From: Pararge aegeria
Lineage: Eukaryota > Arthropoda > Insecta > Lepidoptera > Nymphalidae
Reading direction: 5' to 3'
DNA: 64,000 nt
Assembly: GCF_905163445.1 (NCBI RefSeq)
Contig: NC_053182.1
Location: forward strand, 20,667,501-20,731,500
Part shown: piece by piece, positions 43,200 to 54,043 of the stretch
Layout of the letters: each line of letters opens with the position of its first letter
Numbering within the stretch: the stretch's first letter is position 1
Made by a program: the position numbers and the translations under genes
The notes under the pieces: model-generated
The model's input: only the letters and a program-made list of their open reading frames with translations
Told to the model about the DNA's origin: nothing
The model's database searches: none

Positions 43200-43341
43200 C
43201 TGAAAACAAACAGTAACATATCAAAACTATTAGCTTAACTAATGAACCTCCTGAATACCTTACTTATAAGTTTTGCATGAAGTGTGGAAGAATTTGAGCT
43301 TTTAAATAAAATGTATAAGTTGCATTTTACTTTGCCATTAC

Positions 43342-43384
43342 GAAATGAAATGAAATGAAATGAAATTTGAAATGAAATGAAATC
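43342..43384. repeat. (GAAAT)n microsatellite
   Basis: Four GAAAT units, a TTGAAAT break, then two to three more, in the gene A intron just upstream of the LDLa exon. Confidence 0.85.
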
Positions 43385-43481
43385 AAAAATCAAAAACCAC
43401 TCCACCTTAGCAATATTTTCGAACAGGCCTAGGTACTTCATTCAATTAGCAGTTGATAGTAATTGTTTTACCTCTAATGTT

Positions 43482-43670
43482 CTAAACGTTTACGGTAAAA
43501 ATAGGAAAAGTTATTGAGGAATATAAGGAAAATTTGTGAGCTAGAAACATTCCGCGGATGTGAAGTGAGACGTGCTCGGGGCGTCTTCTCTGTTTGTGGA
43601 CACAATGCACTGCATGCAATAATGGCTGAATCTGTAAGTTCTTAATTCTGTGATCAATGATAATAGCTAT
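43482..43670 (+). repeat. Repeat family N, copy 1
   Basis: AACATTCCGCGGATGTGAAG, GGCGTCTTCTCTGTTTGTGG and GCACTGCATGCAATAATGGC recur with small changes at 60212-60375. Copy 1 contains ATGGCTGAATCT followed at once by GTAAGTTC, so it could be the promoter and first exon of an element. The 126-codon minus frame over this region is AT-rich noise. Confidence 0.5.
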
Positions 43671-43877
43671 AGAAATAACTTTGCGTAGAAAATCGTTGAT
43701 AAACGTTAATTTTACATTTGAGTTTTGTCTTTGCGAATATTTAAAAAATAACTCTATGATTAGAAAAGTTGGAACTTTATTTTTACACTTTTTGAATATA
43801 ACTTTTATCCGAGCCTCTCTTAAAACATCCGGAATGATCGACGGCCGTTGTTGGATCATCAAAACCGTTTGATGGAT

Positions 43878-43955
43878 CGTTAGTGAGCGGCCATTGTTTC
43901 GCGAATGGCCAACATGGCGGCGGGAGATTCTCGTTACGTCATCACACGTCGGCAG
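43878..43955 (+). promoter_or_regulatory. Promoter-like GC-rich patch (YY1/Pho- and CRE-like sites)
   Basis: AACATGGCGGC fits the YY1/Pleiohomeotic consensus, and TTACGTCATCA contains an ATF/CREB half-palindrome. GGCCATT and AATGGCC form a 7-bp stem just upstream. This is a TATA-less promoter-like composition inside a gene A intron. Transcription is not shown. Confidence 0.3.
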
Positions 43956-44006
43956 ATTTTGTCTAAATATAAATTTTTACTCCCACCCCTCAATTAATGA
44001 CTCTAG

Positions 44007-44124
44007 CAAGCGTTTTAAACGAGTGCCCCCGGAGAGAAAACATGGTTACGCAGTTATGTATGAGTGTATTTTTACCAATGAATTTGAAAAGCAAAGAAAA
44101 AGATTGGGGTTTTTTGACAATATG
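44007..44124 (+). CDS. Possible plus-strand internal exon, unrecognised
   Basis: The acceptor ACTCCCACCCCTC...CTCTAG ends at 44006. The donor ATG|GTAATG begins at 44125. The 118-nt exon enters in phase 2 and leaves in phase 0, coding 39 residues of mixed, protein-like composition (RVPPERKHGYAVMYECIF, then EFEKQRKRLGFFDNM). It lies just downstream of the promoter-like patch, on the strand opposite to gene A and inside its intron. The tiny ATGGCTGAATCT|GTAAGT upstream (43622-43633) leaves phase 0 and cannot be joined directly. It could be a transposon exon or a nested gene. Family unknown. Confidence 0.3.
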
Positions 44125-44399
44125 GTAATGTTACTTATTTTACTAAAATTAAATTAAAATAGTTTAAGCCATAGTTCAATTATGACTAAAGACGAAATGA
44201 AATTATAATAATGCACCAAACAAATTAGGATATAATATTTATACAATATTTTATTATATTATTATTGTTTAATATTTTTATAATTCATTATTTTATAATA
44301 TTTTTATATTTATTTTATATATATATATATTTTATTTTATGTTTTTATTTGTGTATATTTGGTTTATGTATTCGTATGTAGTTATTTGAATGTAGGTTT

Positions 44400-44592
44400 A
44401 TAATAATTTTACACCACCAATTTGTTCTCGCTCTTGTTGTCCTAATCCTAAGGTTGCCTGGCAGAGATCGCTTTTAAGCGATAAGGCCGCCTTTTGTATT
44501 CTACTCCAGTTTTTGTGTTTCTCTCTATTCGTCCTTTATTTTCCTAACTGTTTAGTGGTGTACAAATAAAGAGTTTAATAAATAAATAAAAA
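44400..44592 (+). mobile_element. Retroelement 3' end, family E
   Basis: CCTAATCCTAAGGTTGCCTG, TTTTAAGCGATAAGGCCGCC and GTGGTGTACAAATAAAGAG, then (AAAT)n. The same family lies inverted at 58103-58315 and as a fragment at 54295-54370. The AATAAA plus A-rich tail gives the orientation. Confidence 0.65.
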
Positions 44593-46410
44593 TAATACAA
44601 ATAATAAAAATATTGATCGTACCACCAGGAGTAGGGTGGGTCTGCAATGTCGTATTCGCCAAAATAAGTTTTAACTTCTATCGGCACTCCCGGAGTGCAA
44701 CCCGATATTTTTTTTAATACTCCAATGTTTGTATAGTTTTTTTTATTTAAGACAGATGAAAATGTGCTGGACTGCCTCATTGGCATGTTTTAACTACAGA
44801 AACCTCGGTTCGTTATTTCGTTAAAAACTAGTTCTGCTTAAGAAATTAAGGTATTGGATTTTATGTCAAAAAATTCTTAAACGAATTGTCAGCAGAATAG
44901 AAAGCACTTGTAGCAGTTGTGTATTGAAACGCATTAAAGCAGGAGAAGCTCTTAATCTCTCCTATACAACGGAAAAACCCGTACGACATTATTAAAAAGT
45001 AACATTTTCAGTAGATATTAATTATTCCAAGTCCAACGACCCCCACGCCCACAGTGAGCTGTTTTTAATTAAAAAATGAACAAACACAAAATTCATTTTT
45101 ATTTAAATCCTTGCAAATTCGTCCGACACAAATCCACAGATTAAAAAAAGATAGATATCACATAAAACAAGAATGTGAAGTCAATCGTTCTGCTAGTTTA
45201 CTTGACATTCCGGCACTTTTATTTCATAAGGCAGACCTTTTAAATATAGCAGCAGTGTGTGTTATGTTGTGTTATTAGTTTCGTATTCGATTTCTGGAAG
45301 TGGAGTTCAGGGAATTTATACTACCTAAATTGCCTCTAACGGTGAGTATATAAGGTAATACAAGACCGTGGACATTTGGAACTCCCGACAAATTTCTTAA
45401 TGTCCAGCAGTGGACATCCATTTGTTGACATGATATTTGTTTGTTTGAATACTTGTTTGCACAAACACATACAAAGTAAACACATTCACAGATGATGTGA
45501 TGTGATGATGATGAAATTGCTTTATTTATTACGACTATATTAGACCTTTACCCTAGCTTTACTTTTGAGTTAAGTTATGTAATTATCACCATACAATATG
45601 TATGTATGAACGCTTCATAATGCCTGTGATAGGCCTATATAAGCTTAAAATAAATCAACCACATTATTTATAAACGTAGCGTAACTTAAGAATATTACGT
45701 TTTAAATTGCGTAACTACTCTACCGCTACACCAAGTTTATTTATAAGGGGGTTAGAAAATGCCTTGAAGTAGTTGGCTTCTGAAACAAGAAAGGTAGCAC
45801 GTCGTATCTGGGCATACAATTTGCTTCACTTTAATCAACGCGTAAGTTCACGTACTCCGTCTACCTCATCTCTACAGTCCGTGCGATTAACAACACCGGT
45901 TCCGAAGGATATTAAATTGAATTTAAGTGCCAGCCCTTTGTATCGGCTCAGTGGTTTTATGATCTAACGTTACATTATAAAGGAATCATATTGAAGGGAT
46001 AATTGAACGTTTATTTATGTTTTATCGGCGGATTCGTATCGGGGATGGGCTCTTTTATTACTTTTTGGTTATTATTTTTTATTATCCCTATAGGATCGCT
46101 CGCGTCTCTGTTTGTCCTTCTTAGCTTATTATCATTGAAATTTTATACATTAACCATAGAGTTAAGGTCATTACAGACGGAACGGGAAATTTACTGGCTA
46201 ATAAAGTAGAAAATTGTATGAATTTTATAACAGTACGGGCGGACCGATAGGGTGTACAAATACCGTATAGCAGGGCTTCCATACCTGGGCGACGTACTTC
46301 GAAACAAACAAGAAAATATGTTTACGGACAGTTTTTGTGCAGCGGTGACACGGCTTGTGTGGAAATAACCAAGCGTATCCATCCTATTGTTGGAGTCGTT
46401 TTTTTTTTTT
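44593..46410. other. Gene A intron, mostly unassigned
   Basis: An RTE-like end motif (TTAATGTCCAGCAGTGGACA, about 45400) with a GATGATGTGATG-type tail at 45492-45515 marks a decayed plus-oriented element. The frame at 46003-46209 (+) codes a hydrophobic peptide but lacks splice context. Confidence 0.4.
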
Positions 46411-46600
46411 TTAATAAATAAATAAATATACTACGACAATACACAACATCGCCATCTAGTCCCAAAGTAAGCGTAGCTTATGTTATGGATACTAAGACAA
46501 CTGATGAAAAGTTTTTATGAATAATATACCAAAATACTTATAATATATAGATAAACACCCAGACACTGAAAAACATTCATGTTCATCACACAAATATTTA
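46411..46600 (-). mobile_element. SINE-A lacking its head
   Basis: TAATAAATAAATAAATATAC tail, CATCGCCATCTAGTCCC, CACCCAGACACTGAAAAACA. It stops before the tRNA-like part, as in the copy at 19906-20090. Confidence 0.75.
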
Positions 46601-46614
46601 TTATGCTTTGCATT

Positions 46615-47025
46615 AAGTCCTAGCTCTCCTCATATATATGACGACTCTTTATGTATTCAGTATCGTTAAGTCTGAAGTGCTGCTGTCCGCTGAGGAGTTC
46701 TGTCCTCTATCCCCAATCGTATTCATCAAATCTATACGAAATTTGGACAAAGCTAAACTTATAGTATAACCTATCGATTACAAAAAGGATAATTTAAATA
46801 CGTAAACATTTGACGGAGTTATGGTGTACAATCGTCAGACATTTTCATCCCCTCTCTCAAAGGAACTGAACTGAATTTCTGGATAAAACGTATCCAATGT
46901 CCTACCTCGTATTACGAACTTAAATCGTGCAAAGTTTCATTAGAATCATCCAGTAGTTTCAGCGCTATGCGGAGCCATGATACAGACAGACATACAGGCA
47001 AAAATTACAGCTTTGGCTTCAATAT
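46615..47025 (-). mobile_element. Helitron-like relative of 60485-60927, inverted
   Basis: GTCCGCTGAGGAGTTCTGTC and ACATTTTCATCCCCTCTCTC are the reverse complements of landmarks in 60640-60810. Ends not clear. Non-coding. Confidence 0.45.
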
Positions 47026-47182
47026 CGATTATAGAGTTTCCTCCTTTTATAATTTTAGTTATATTTTAGTTAGTTTATAATTTTAGTTAGTTACAATTTT
47101 ATTAGTCTAGATGAGTGATTTAATTTTGTATATTACTGATTTGCTTTATTTTATGTGTAAAATAATAATGTACATATTTTCT

Positions 47183-47209
47183 TATATATATATATATATA
47201 TATATATAT
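47183..47209. repeat. (AT)n microsatellite
   Basis: About 13 TA/AT units without interruption. Confidence 0.9.
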
Positions 47210-48680
47210 TTTCTTTTGTTACTACGTTAAAATATTATATCCTCTCTGATTTTTTGTTATTTTTACTTTTTAAGATACAAGCACAATAAATAGTAATAAT
47301 AAACCTGTCCAATTTACCAAAGATAAGACTGGCAGAAAATGAACAATATGTTTTTTTTATGTTATTGTGTCTCTACTTTCTTTAATATTTTGATATCCGA
47401 CGACAGTGGGTAAAAGCTTGTAATTATATCACAATATAGTTGTTCTTAATAATTACCTATCCAATAGTATTTTCATGACAAAGGGTGCTCGGGGTCCTAA
47501 TATATACAAACACTCGTTTTCATTTATAAGATGAGATAAGGGTGAACTGTGTTATAGGCTGAGAGCTGTTTAACTATTTCTTGAGTACGAGGTTTATTGG
47601 GACATATTTCTTCACAAAATATTATTATTTTTTAACAAATGGATATTTTTAAAATTGACGTTTAAAAGGCAAAATATATAAAAAAGTTTATATTGCAATG
47701 TCTAGCGTATGGGAGAAGGCACGATCTGAATTAAAAACGTTAAAGCCATCAAAACTGCTATCGCAAAATAACTTAAGTTTGTATTCAGTCATTATGTCAG
47801 AGGATGTAATATTATATCATAAATGATTATGGAAAGTAGACATAGATAGATGGGACAGATTCAAGTAATATGTATAATAATATATTAGATAGGCCCGGAC
47901 CGTAATGTCTACTACATTAATCCGCTATCGAGCTGTAAAAGTAAGTATATAGGGAGTTTAGCTTTTCCTTTACTTATTATAGAGATCTAATAGACGTTCT
48001 TATTTGGCTCCTAATAGTCGTAGCACAAGAAAACTAACTTGTTGTTCTAGAGAATAGCGAATGAAAAAATCAACTTTTTTTTGTTTTATCAATTATTATT
48101 ATCAATTACTTTCAGTACTATTCTACTATCGATAGATTATGTCTTGTATAATTGTGACAGAGGATTTGCATACATTGTTCGCCAGCTCTTAGACTAGCAG
48201 GCATTGTTTTCGAGCATTTTGTCGAAATAAATAAACATTGGGATAATTAAGGGGAAAAGAGGGTCGACCGGTTCTCTGCGGAGGAATCTTGAGTCCCTCC
48301 CGACCTCCTCCCTGCGCCCTATGTTCGCGATCAAACGTTTATTAGTTCTTTTGGAAAAGACTTCAAAGCGTTAAGTGCCAATTTACAACTCGACTATGTT
48401 AAAAGGAGTACACCATTGCAAGGTAACACAATATTTTTATAATTGCAAGGTCCTTTTTTTGGGTCAATCCATTTTCCATTGGTTTATACTTACAAAGGAT
48501 TTACCTTCTTTGACCCACATCCGACCACCTAATTTTTTACCGACTTCAATAAGGGTCAGTTTGGCTACGTGATTTTTATTTTATCTCGGAAATTACTTCT
48601 TATCTTATTCGATATCAATCAAAATATTTAAATAAAAATCTTTGAACGGATTTTAATAAGGATCTCATTCTCCATCTATC
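47210..48680. other. Gene A intron, AT-rich
   Basis: Apart from a small GC-rich patch (48265-48330, GTCCCTCCCGACCTCCTCCC) nothing is recognised. Confidence 0.45.
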
Positions 48681-48689
48681 TCATGCTGA

Positions 48690-48910
48690 GTGGTGATGGC
48701 AGATCAAAATACAGATGTCATCACCCCTCCTCTACCTGTAGGGTTCGTACGAGACGATTAAGGGAATATAACAGTGTTAGTTTAGCCTAGTTTATATGGA
48801 CCGCTAGAGGGACGACGCGAGAAGCGGGGTAGAAAACCGGTGTGGGCCAGCGTCGACGGGGTTCTCAGATAGTTCCGAGCGATCGACCCAACACGGCCAA
48901 CGCCATACTT
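48690..48910 (+). mobile_element. LINE fragment related to 361-800
   Basis: GTGATGGCAGATCAAAATAC and GATTAAGGGAATATAACAG parallel 365-450. The following GC-rich part lacks an A-rich tail. Confidence 0.45.
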
Positions 48911-49254
48911 AATACTTATTTCGTAAAGGCGAAAATAAACGACTTTCGTTGACTGTTTGGTTGCGTATAATTCAAATTATGTGCATGGTAACAAACACAG
49001 AGAGAGGGCAGCGACGTCCTCTTTGCAACTATCACTAACCCATTTTTCCAGCGTGGTAATTTTGGGCAAAATCTCCACTTGATAAGTTGTTACAGTGTTA
49101 TAACAGCCCACTGCCTATAATCTATTCACGAAAACCTTATGGGATAATGTATAATTAGTTTGAATTATAAAACCTTTTATTGTTCCATTTGGACCCTACT
49201 CCGTCATCCATAGATTCGCCTGTATCTTATACTAGTAGCCACGGTAGTGTTGGA

Positions 49255-49360
49255 ACTCACTGAAGTCGTTAATCGCGTTGCTGATGAGCTTGCATACATT
49301 CACATCGGTGGCTTAGTAGTCAGTCATTCAGTCACGACTTCACACAAAATGAAGTTGTTC
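49255..49360 (-). pseudogene. Decayed CUB exon, copy 4
   Basis: Aligned with the intact exon at 50586, the last 16 codons are still open (TDVNVCKLISNAINDF against TDANGFKLVITAVKDP) and the GTGAGT donor (49260-49255) is preserved. Further 5' the frame holds TGA stops and no acceptor. Flanking intron sequence is also related (ACTAGTAGCCACGG against CTAGTTATAGCAG). Confidence 0.65.
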
Positions 49361-49448
49361 AAAATTTTATATATGCTAGAAAAGTTTTTATACTATGCTA
49401 TGCATCAATCGATGGAAAGTCTAAACATGGACAGATTAATCTATTGAT

Positions 49449-49545
49449 TATACTGGCCATAGTGTAAATCACCAGGGACTTTAATTTGATGGTGAAGAGT
49501 TTGCACGCATTTGTGTAAATGCAGTTGTTCCATAAGTTAAACTAG
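49449..49545 (-). pseudogene. Decayed CUB exon, copy 3
   Basis: TATACTGGCCATAGTGTAAA on the left and TTGTTCCATAAG on the right bracket a strongly diverged body (TTTGATGGTGAAGAGTTTGC against the intact GTCAGCAATGATTAGCTTGT of copy 2). The donor is lost and there are several stops. It is recognised mainly from its position and shared flanks. Confidence 0.45.
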
Positions 49546-49711
49546 ATAAAGTGTTTATTCTATACTTACCTTTAATTGGATTAGAAGTCTCCATACAATG
49601 AAGTTATTAAAAATAATATACCAAACAAGATCTTTGTGCTGTACCTTATATCATAGGAGGAGCCTACACTTAGAGAGGTCTTAAGCTTATACTAGCCACA
49701 TCAGCTGTGAA

Positions 49712-49800
49712 ACTCAATGGGGTCCTTAAAGTCAGCAATGATTAGCTTGTACCCGTTGGCGTCGGTGTTGACGGTGATGACGAAGTTGTTTCATAAGTGT
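49712..49800 (-). pseudogene. Decayed CUB exon, copy 2, cut by SINE-A
   Basis: Reads NNFVITV, NTDANGYKLIIADFKDP, very close to the intact exon, but about 18 bases of the core are deleted in frame, the donor is TTGAGT instead of GTGAGT, and a TGA precedes the segment. The 5' part is replaced by a plus-strand SINE-A starting at 49802. The intron flank (CCAAACAAGATCTTTGTGCT) matches that of the intact copy at 50481. Confidence 0.75.
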
Positions 49801-49801
49801 T

Positions 49802-50044
49802 TGACGGCCGAGTGGCGCAGTGGGCAGCGACCCTGCTTTCTGAATCCAAGGCCGTGGGTTCGATTCCCACAACTGGAAATTGTTTGTGTGATGAACATGA
49901 ATGTTTTTCAGTGTCTGGGTGTTTATCTGTATATTATAAGTATTTATGTGTATTATATTCATAAAAAAATATTCATCAGCTATCTCAGTACCCATAACAC
50001 AAGCTACGCTTACTTTGGGACTAGATGGCGATGTTTGTATTGCC
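49802..50044 (+). mobile_element. SINE-A, full-length
   Basis: GACGGCCGAGTGGCGCAGTG head with canonical A-box TGGCGCAGTGGGC, B-box GGTTCGATTCC, full body and GGGACTAGATGGCGATG end. The tail is replaced at 50045 by a 19-base piece of another SINE-A head (CAGACTCAGAAAGCAGGG). Confidence 0.9.
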
Positions 50045-50199
50045 TCAGACTCAGAAAGCAGGGTGATTTCTAATAATAATATATAAATAAACGTGATATC
50101 TATACTTGTAATAATATTGAACCTGGAAGATTTCTGTACATTTAATATATTTAGAAAATTTTTACCGGGGGATGCTTTGTAATCGTACGATCATACTGA

Positions 50200-50480
50200 T
50201 TCCTAACAGATTTTTATTTCATTCTTGTCCGTCTGTCTGTCCAGACATCACGTGACAAACTACTGAGCAGATTAAAATAAGATTTGGTATAGCGGTATCT
50301 GATATTCCGGGTCAACATATAGGATACTTTTTATTCCGATAAACAATATGTTTCTAACTCAGTATACCACGTAAAATAGTAGGTATATTAGCTAGCCACG
50401 ATAATTATGATATTAGCAACAGATCTGTTCTAGCTTCTCGATAGCGCCATACGCGGACGAAGCCGCGAGGGTCCGCTAGT
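50200..50480 (+). mobile_element. Helitron-like element, 3' end intact
   Basis: GTCCGTCTGTCTGTCCAGAC near the opening. The 3' end has the hairpin CGCGGACGAAGCCGCG followed by AGGGTCCGCTAG and T. It lies between decayed and intact CUB exons, immediately beside the duplicated flank. Confidence 0.55.
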
Positions 50481-50585
50481 ACCAAATAAGATATTTGTGC
50501 TATGCCTTGTAGCATAGGATGAGTAAGCCATACACACACAGTATAAATTATAGCTTATGCTAGTTATAGCAGTTGTGGCACTCAC

Positions 50586-50730
50586 TGGGGTCCTTAACGG
50601 CGGTGATGACGAGCTTAAACCCGTTGGCGTCGGTGCCCCAGTTGTCGGTCACGTACTTGAGGGTGACAAAGTTGCTGCGCGTGAACAGCGCGCCGACTTG
50701 CTGCTTTGTATTGCGACAGGATAGGTCCGC
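50586..50730 (-). CDS. Gene A exon: C-terminal half of a CUB domain
   Basis: The acceptor GTTGTTTGTTCCAG ends at 50731. The donor CCCA|GTGAGT begins at 50585. The 145-nt exon enters in phase 0 and leaves in phase 1. It encodes DLSCRNTKQQVGALFTRSNF then VTLKYVTD, TDANGFKLVITAVKDP. The VTLKYVTD-x-W...NGFKL pattern is the last beta-strands of a CUB domain. CUB domains mediate extracellular protein contacts. The exon supplies only the C-terminal half, so at least one upstream exon is missing from view. It is the only intact member of a local series of exon copies (49255-49800). Confidence 0.85.
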
Positions 50731-50789
50731 CTGGAACAAACAACATTTAGATGAGAACTATGAAACGAAAATCCGGCATTACTAACTAA

Positions 50790-53355
50790 GTTAGATTTTA
50801 TTGTACCCTTACGATTAACTAGGCATAAAAAGATTCTGCACGTACCCTTAACTAAAACTAAGAACAGATTTAATTATTTAGTAATCCGTGTCTCTCGCCT
50901 TGTTTATTCTGTTTACAATGACCCCGAAATTGATTTATGTTGTGGTATTATGAATAGTGTGCGGCGCAACTTAGTATAACTTAGTAATAAACTGATGCAT
51001 GCTAGGTAAACTTAATTTTTAGTTTGCTGCATTTTTGCTGGGTTCTACCAGGTACCCTCGTTTATATAAAACTTATCTGTGGAAACCCTTTTATTAGTTT
51101 TAAGTCAACCAATTTGTTGACTATTTTGTATTTACAGCTCTTTGTCATTTTATTTCATTTCTCTGTAGAACATTGTCGATGGTTTTTTCTCAACTTCTTT
51201 TGCCTCCATTTGTTGTTTTACTAATATTAAAGAAGCTTAAGTAATTATCTGGAACTTCTTGGAAAAGATTGCGTTGATTTATGGTCCTAGTGCAAGAATA
51301 TAAACAAAAACTAACGAAAATCAAGATCTACAGGAGCCGTAAGAGTGGTAGGACAACAAGAAGAGAAGTTGGAGGAGATCGCATTGAATAAACCAATTAT
51401 CTGATTGGTTCTTTGTCCAGACGTCTTTTGAATTTTTATATAGTACGAAATATACGTTAGATGCAACGTTTACAAGTGTTGGGGTTTGGTTGCACAAATC
51501 AAACTTATATATTTTTTTTTATCAAGAGCACTATCAACTAGCATATTACATGTTTTTAAATATAGCACAAACACACAAAAACACACAGCAAAAGTGCACA
51601 GACGGATATGCACTTTAATTACAAGTGCACATAGAATTGACAAAGCGTCATATAAACAAAAAATTCAACTCAACGATAAGTGTTCGGTGAGTTTTTTTCC
51701 TAAATCTTTCTACAATTTATTGTACCGATTCACACGAATTAAAATGGAAGACGAAGAAGTAGTTAAAAATGTATGTGTAAAAAGACATTGACATTTCAAA
51801 ATAGATTCCGGGTGGATGGTTTATAAATATATGAAATAACGAACGCGCTTTCAGTAGCATTTCCTTCGAAAATGGTGTAGGCGCGTAAACAACAGGTCAC
51901 AACAGGTCATTGATGTGCAAAAATATTGCGATGACATAACTAAGTACTATACAAGAAAAGTAGCTATTTCAGGGCAAAACAAAATCCCGTCTAAAATCAT
52001 TATTTTTATTAAAGTCCCACCGATTGACGTAGTAATATACTTTGAAAAGAAAGGATTTATAAAGGTTTCATTAGATACAAGTACCTACTAATTACGATTA
52101 TTATACATCAGGTGAGATTGCAGTCAAGGTTTAAATTGTATAGGAATAAAATTAAATAAATAATAGTTTAAAAAAAACTAAAAAACACGCTTTTTATAGA
52201 AAACCGAACTAAAAAATAGAAAATTATTTTAATAAATTTAAATTAAGAATAGTGTTAAAAATGTCAATAAATATAAATTAATAATAGTGTGAATAAAAAA
52301 AAAAATATTGTAAAAAAAGCGTGGGGTGCGAGGTGTCAATAGTTATAAATATTTTATTGACAGATATTAGTAGAGTGATTATTATTTTGATAATATCTTA
52401 AAAAGCCCCTTATTTTTTATATTGAAAATTGGAATAATCTTCTCAGATTAGTGTATTGTCATCGGTCCTCGATATGTCTACAAAGTTTGAATCAAATCTG
52501 ATCGTTCAAAGTGGGTCAAAATCGCGCTCAAAGAAGTCGGTTACAAACATACAAACATACATACAAGTGAAGCTAATAAAAAGCTAATAAAAACACTTGT
52601 AAGAAGCCATAGTTAAATATGAGTCTAAGAATAAAATCCTTAATGTCGTGCTGCAAACTAAAACTAACATATCGTCTCTATTAAATCTTTTGTAGCCTCA
52701 AAAATAATACTCTCCAAATCCCCAACGCACTGCCCGTCTGCCCAATATATTATCTAGATCGAGAAGCCCAGGTCAGGCGCCGGCAATATTTCCTTCATCG
52801 ACGGGGCTTAGCGAGCGACGGCGTATTATATCGCTGTCATACTCCGGGCACCCGGGGAGAGCGATCGGGCGACGTGACGGGCTCTAGGATTTAGACGGAA
52901 CCTCCGTGTCAAGCCTCCCCTTTTATAGGGTTGCCACCTCACTCTTGTACCGAAAGTAACTTATTTTAACAGGCAATAAAAAAGGTGGAAGTTCTCAATT
53001 GTAACTGTTCTTAAACTGTTCTTTTATCGACAATCGTGCATAAAATTTGGGTGAGTTTTAACCGACTCCTTAGATCCGGCCAAGGCAAGTCGGTAAAAAA
53101 TCATATATTCTCAAGGGTAACTGTTTCGAACACTTGGTTACATTAGTAAGTCAGTAGTACTTCTTTGAAAAGAAATGTCATTACGACTCCAAAATGTATT
53201 TCGAGTAAAAACAGAGAAACATAAATTTATCATTGATGTTAATTTGAATGGATTTTTTTTTAAGACATCTTTTATATTGCTGTGGTATTCATATATTTAT
53301 ACATTGTGTAAACAAATGTTGATAGTATGTGGGAACTTTGTGAAAACCTGCAAAA
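50790..53355. other. Upstream intron or flank of gene A, no exon found
   Basis: AT-rich. A plus frame at 51486-51791 ends in MEDEEVVKN before GTATGT but has no recognisable content. The repeat end at 52400-52590 (ACAAGTGAAGCTAATAAAAA in tandem) is a known type of lepidopteran repeat terminus. GC-rich island at 52720-52925 without a usable frame. Confidence 0.4.
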
Positions 53356-53361
53356 AGCTTA

Positions 53362-53425
53362 ATTTGCTGTACTCCGCGAAACGTAGGAGAATCAGTATGA
53401 TCAATATTCGAATTTTTATAACCTA
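53362..53425. mobile_element. Foldback MITE family G, arm fragment
   Basis: GTACTCCGCGAAACGTAGGAGAATCAGTATG-like arm (positions 53369-53399) corresponding to the arms at 12620 and 41910. The remaining element is lost. Confidence 0.5.
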
Positions 53426-53833
53426 AAAACAACAAGAAAAATAGTATTAATTGTTATTTGTCCAAAATAAATCAATTATTATTTATTAATAATATAATAA
53501 ATAAATCAATTAATATGTTAGCTCTCTGGTTAAGAGTATTAAGCAAAAAGCTCCTTTATAATTCTGCATATTATGTCTACTACGGATTACGGTTTTGTTT
53601 TTAAATTATTTCTCATAAAGTACAAGAGGCAACCCTACTCGCTCCTCACGCCCTACGTCAAAGGCGTTACTTGCATCGGACTCTAGCACTCTTTTACTTT
53701 TTTCTCCACTCTTTTATACCGGAGGAGTTTAATAAAGATTGGTCTCGGGGTTTGTTATTAAAATTCTTCAAGAAATTCTCGATTTAGAGTTAGGTACCAA
53801 GGCATTTTATATAGACATTTAAAAAACCAAAAA

Positions 53834-54043
53834 ATGCTCCCTGAGTTCAAGGCCGTGGGTTCGATGAAAATGTGTGTGTGATGAACATGGATGTTTTTCA
53901 GTGTCTGGGTGTTTATCTGTATATTATAAGTATTTATGTATATGATATTCATAAAAATATTCATTATAGTACCCATAACACAAGCTACGCTGGATTTGGG
54001 GCTAGATGGCGATGTGTGTATATGTCATAGTATATTTATTTAT
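53834..54043 (+). mobile_element. SINE-A with deleted A-box
   Basis: Starts in the head (CCTGAGTTCAAGGCCGTGGG). The B-box is truncated (GGTTCGATG). The body is complete to GGGGCTAGATGGCGATGTGT and the TTTATTTAT tail. Confidence 0.8.

Noticed and set aside
42988..43203. Plus-strand 71-codon frame over the LDLa exon
   Set aside because: Antisense of a clearly recognised LDLa module with proper splice sites on the minus strand.
43482..43862. Longest open frame of the window (126 codons, minus)
   Set aside because: The peptide is rich in Lys, Ile, Phe and Asn from AT-rich DNA, has no domain, and overlaps repeat family N. No splice or promoter support.
49803..49875. tRNA-like sequence with perfect A- and B-boxes
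   Set aside because: It is the head of a SINE-A. The rest of the element follows directly and the cloverleaf is not maintained.
51486..51791. 101-codon plus frame ending with MEDEEVVKN
   Set aside because: Apart from the last 15 codons the peptide is AT-rich noise. A GTATGT follows, but no acceptor or family could be defended.
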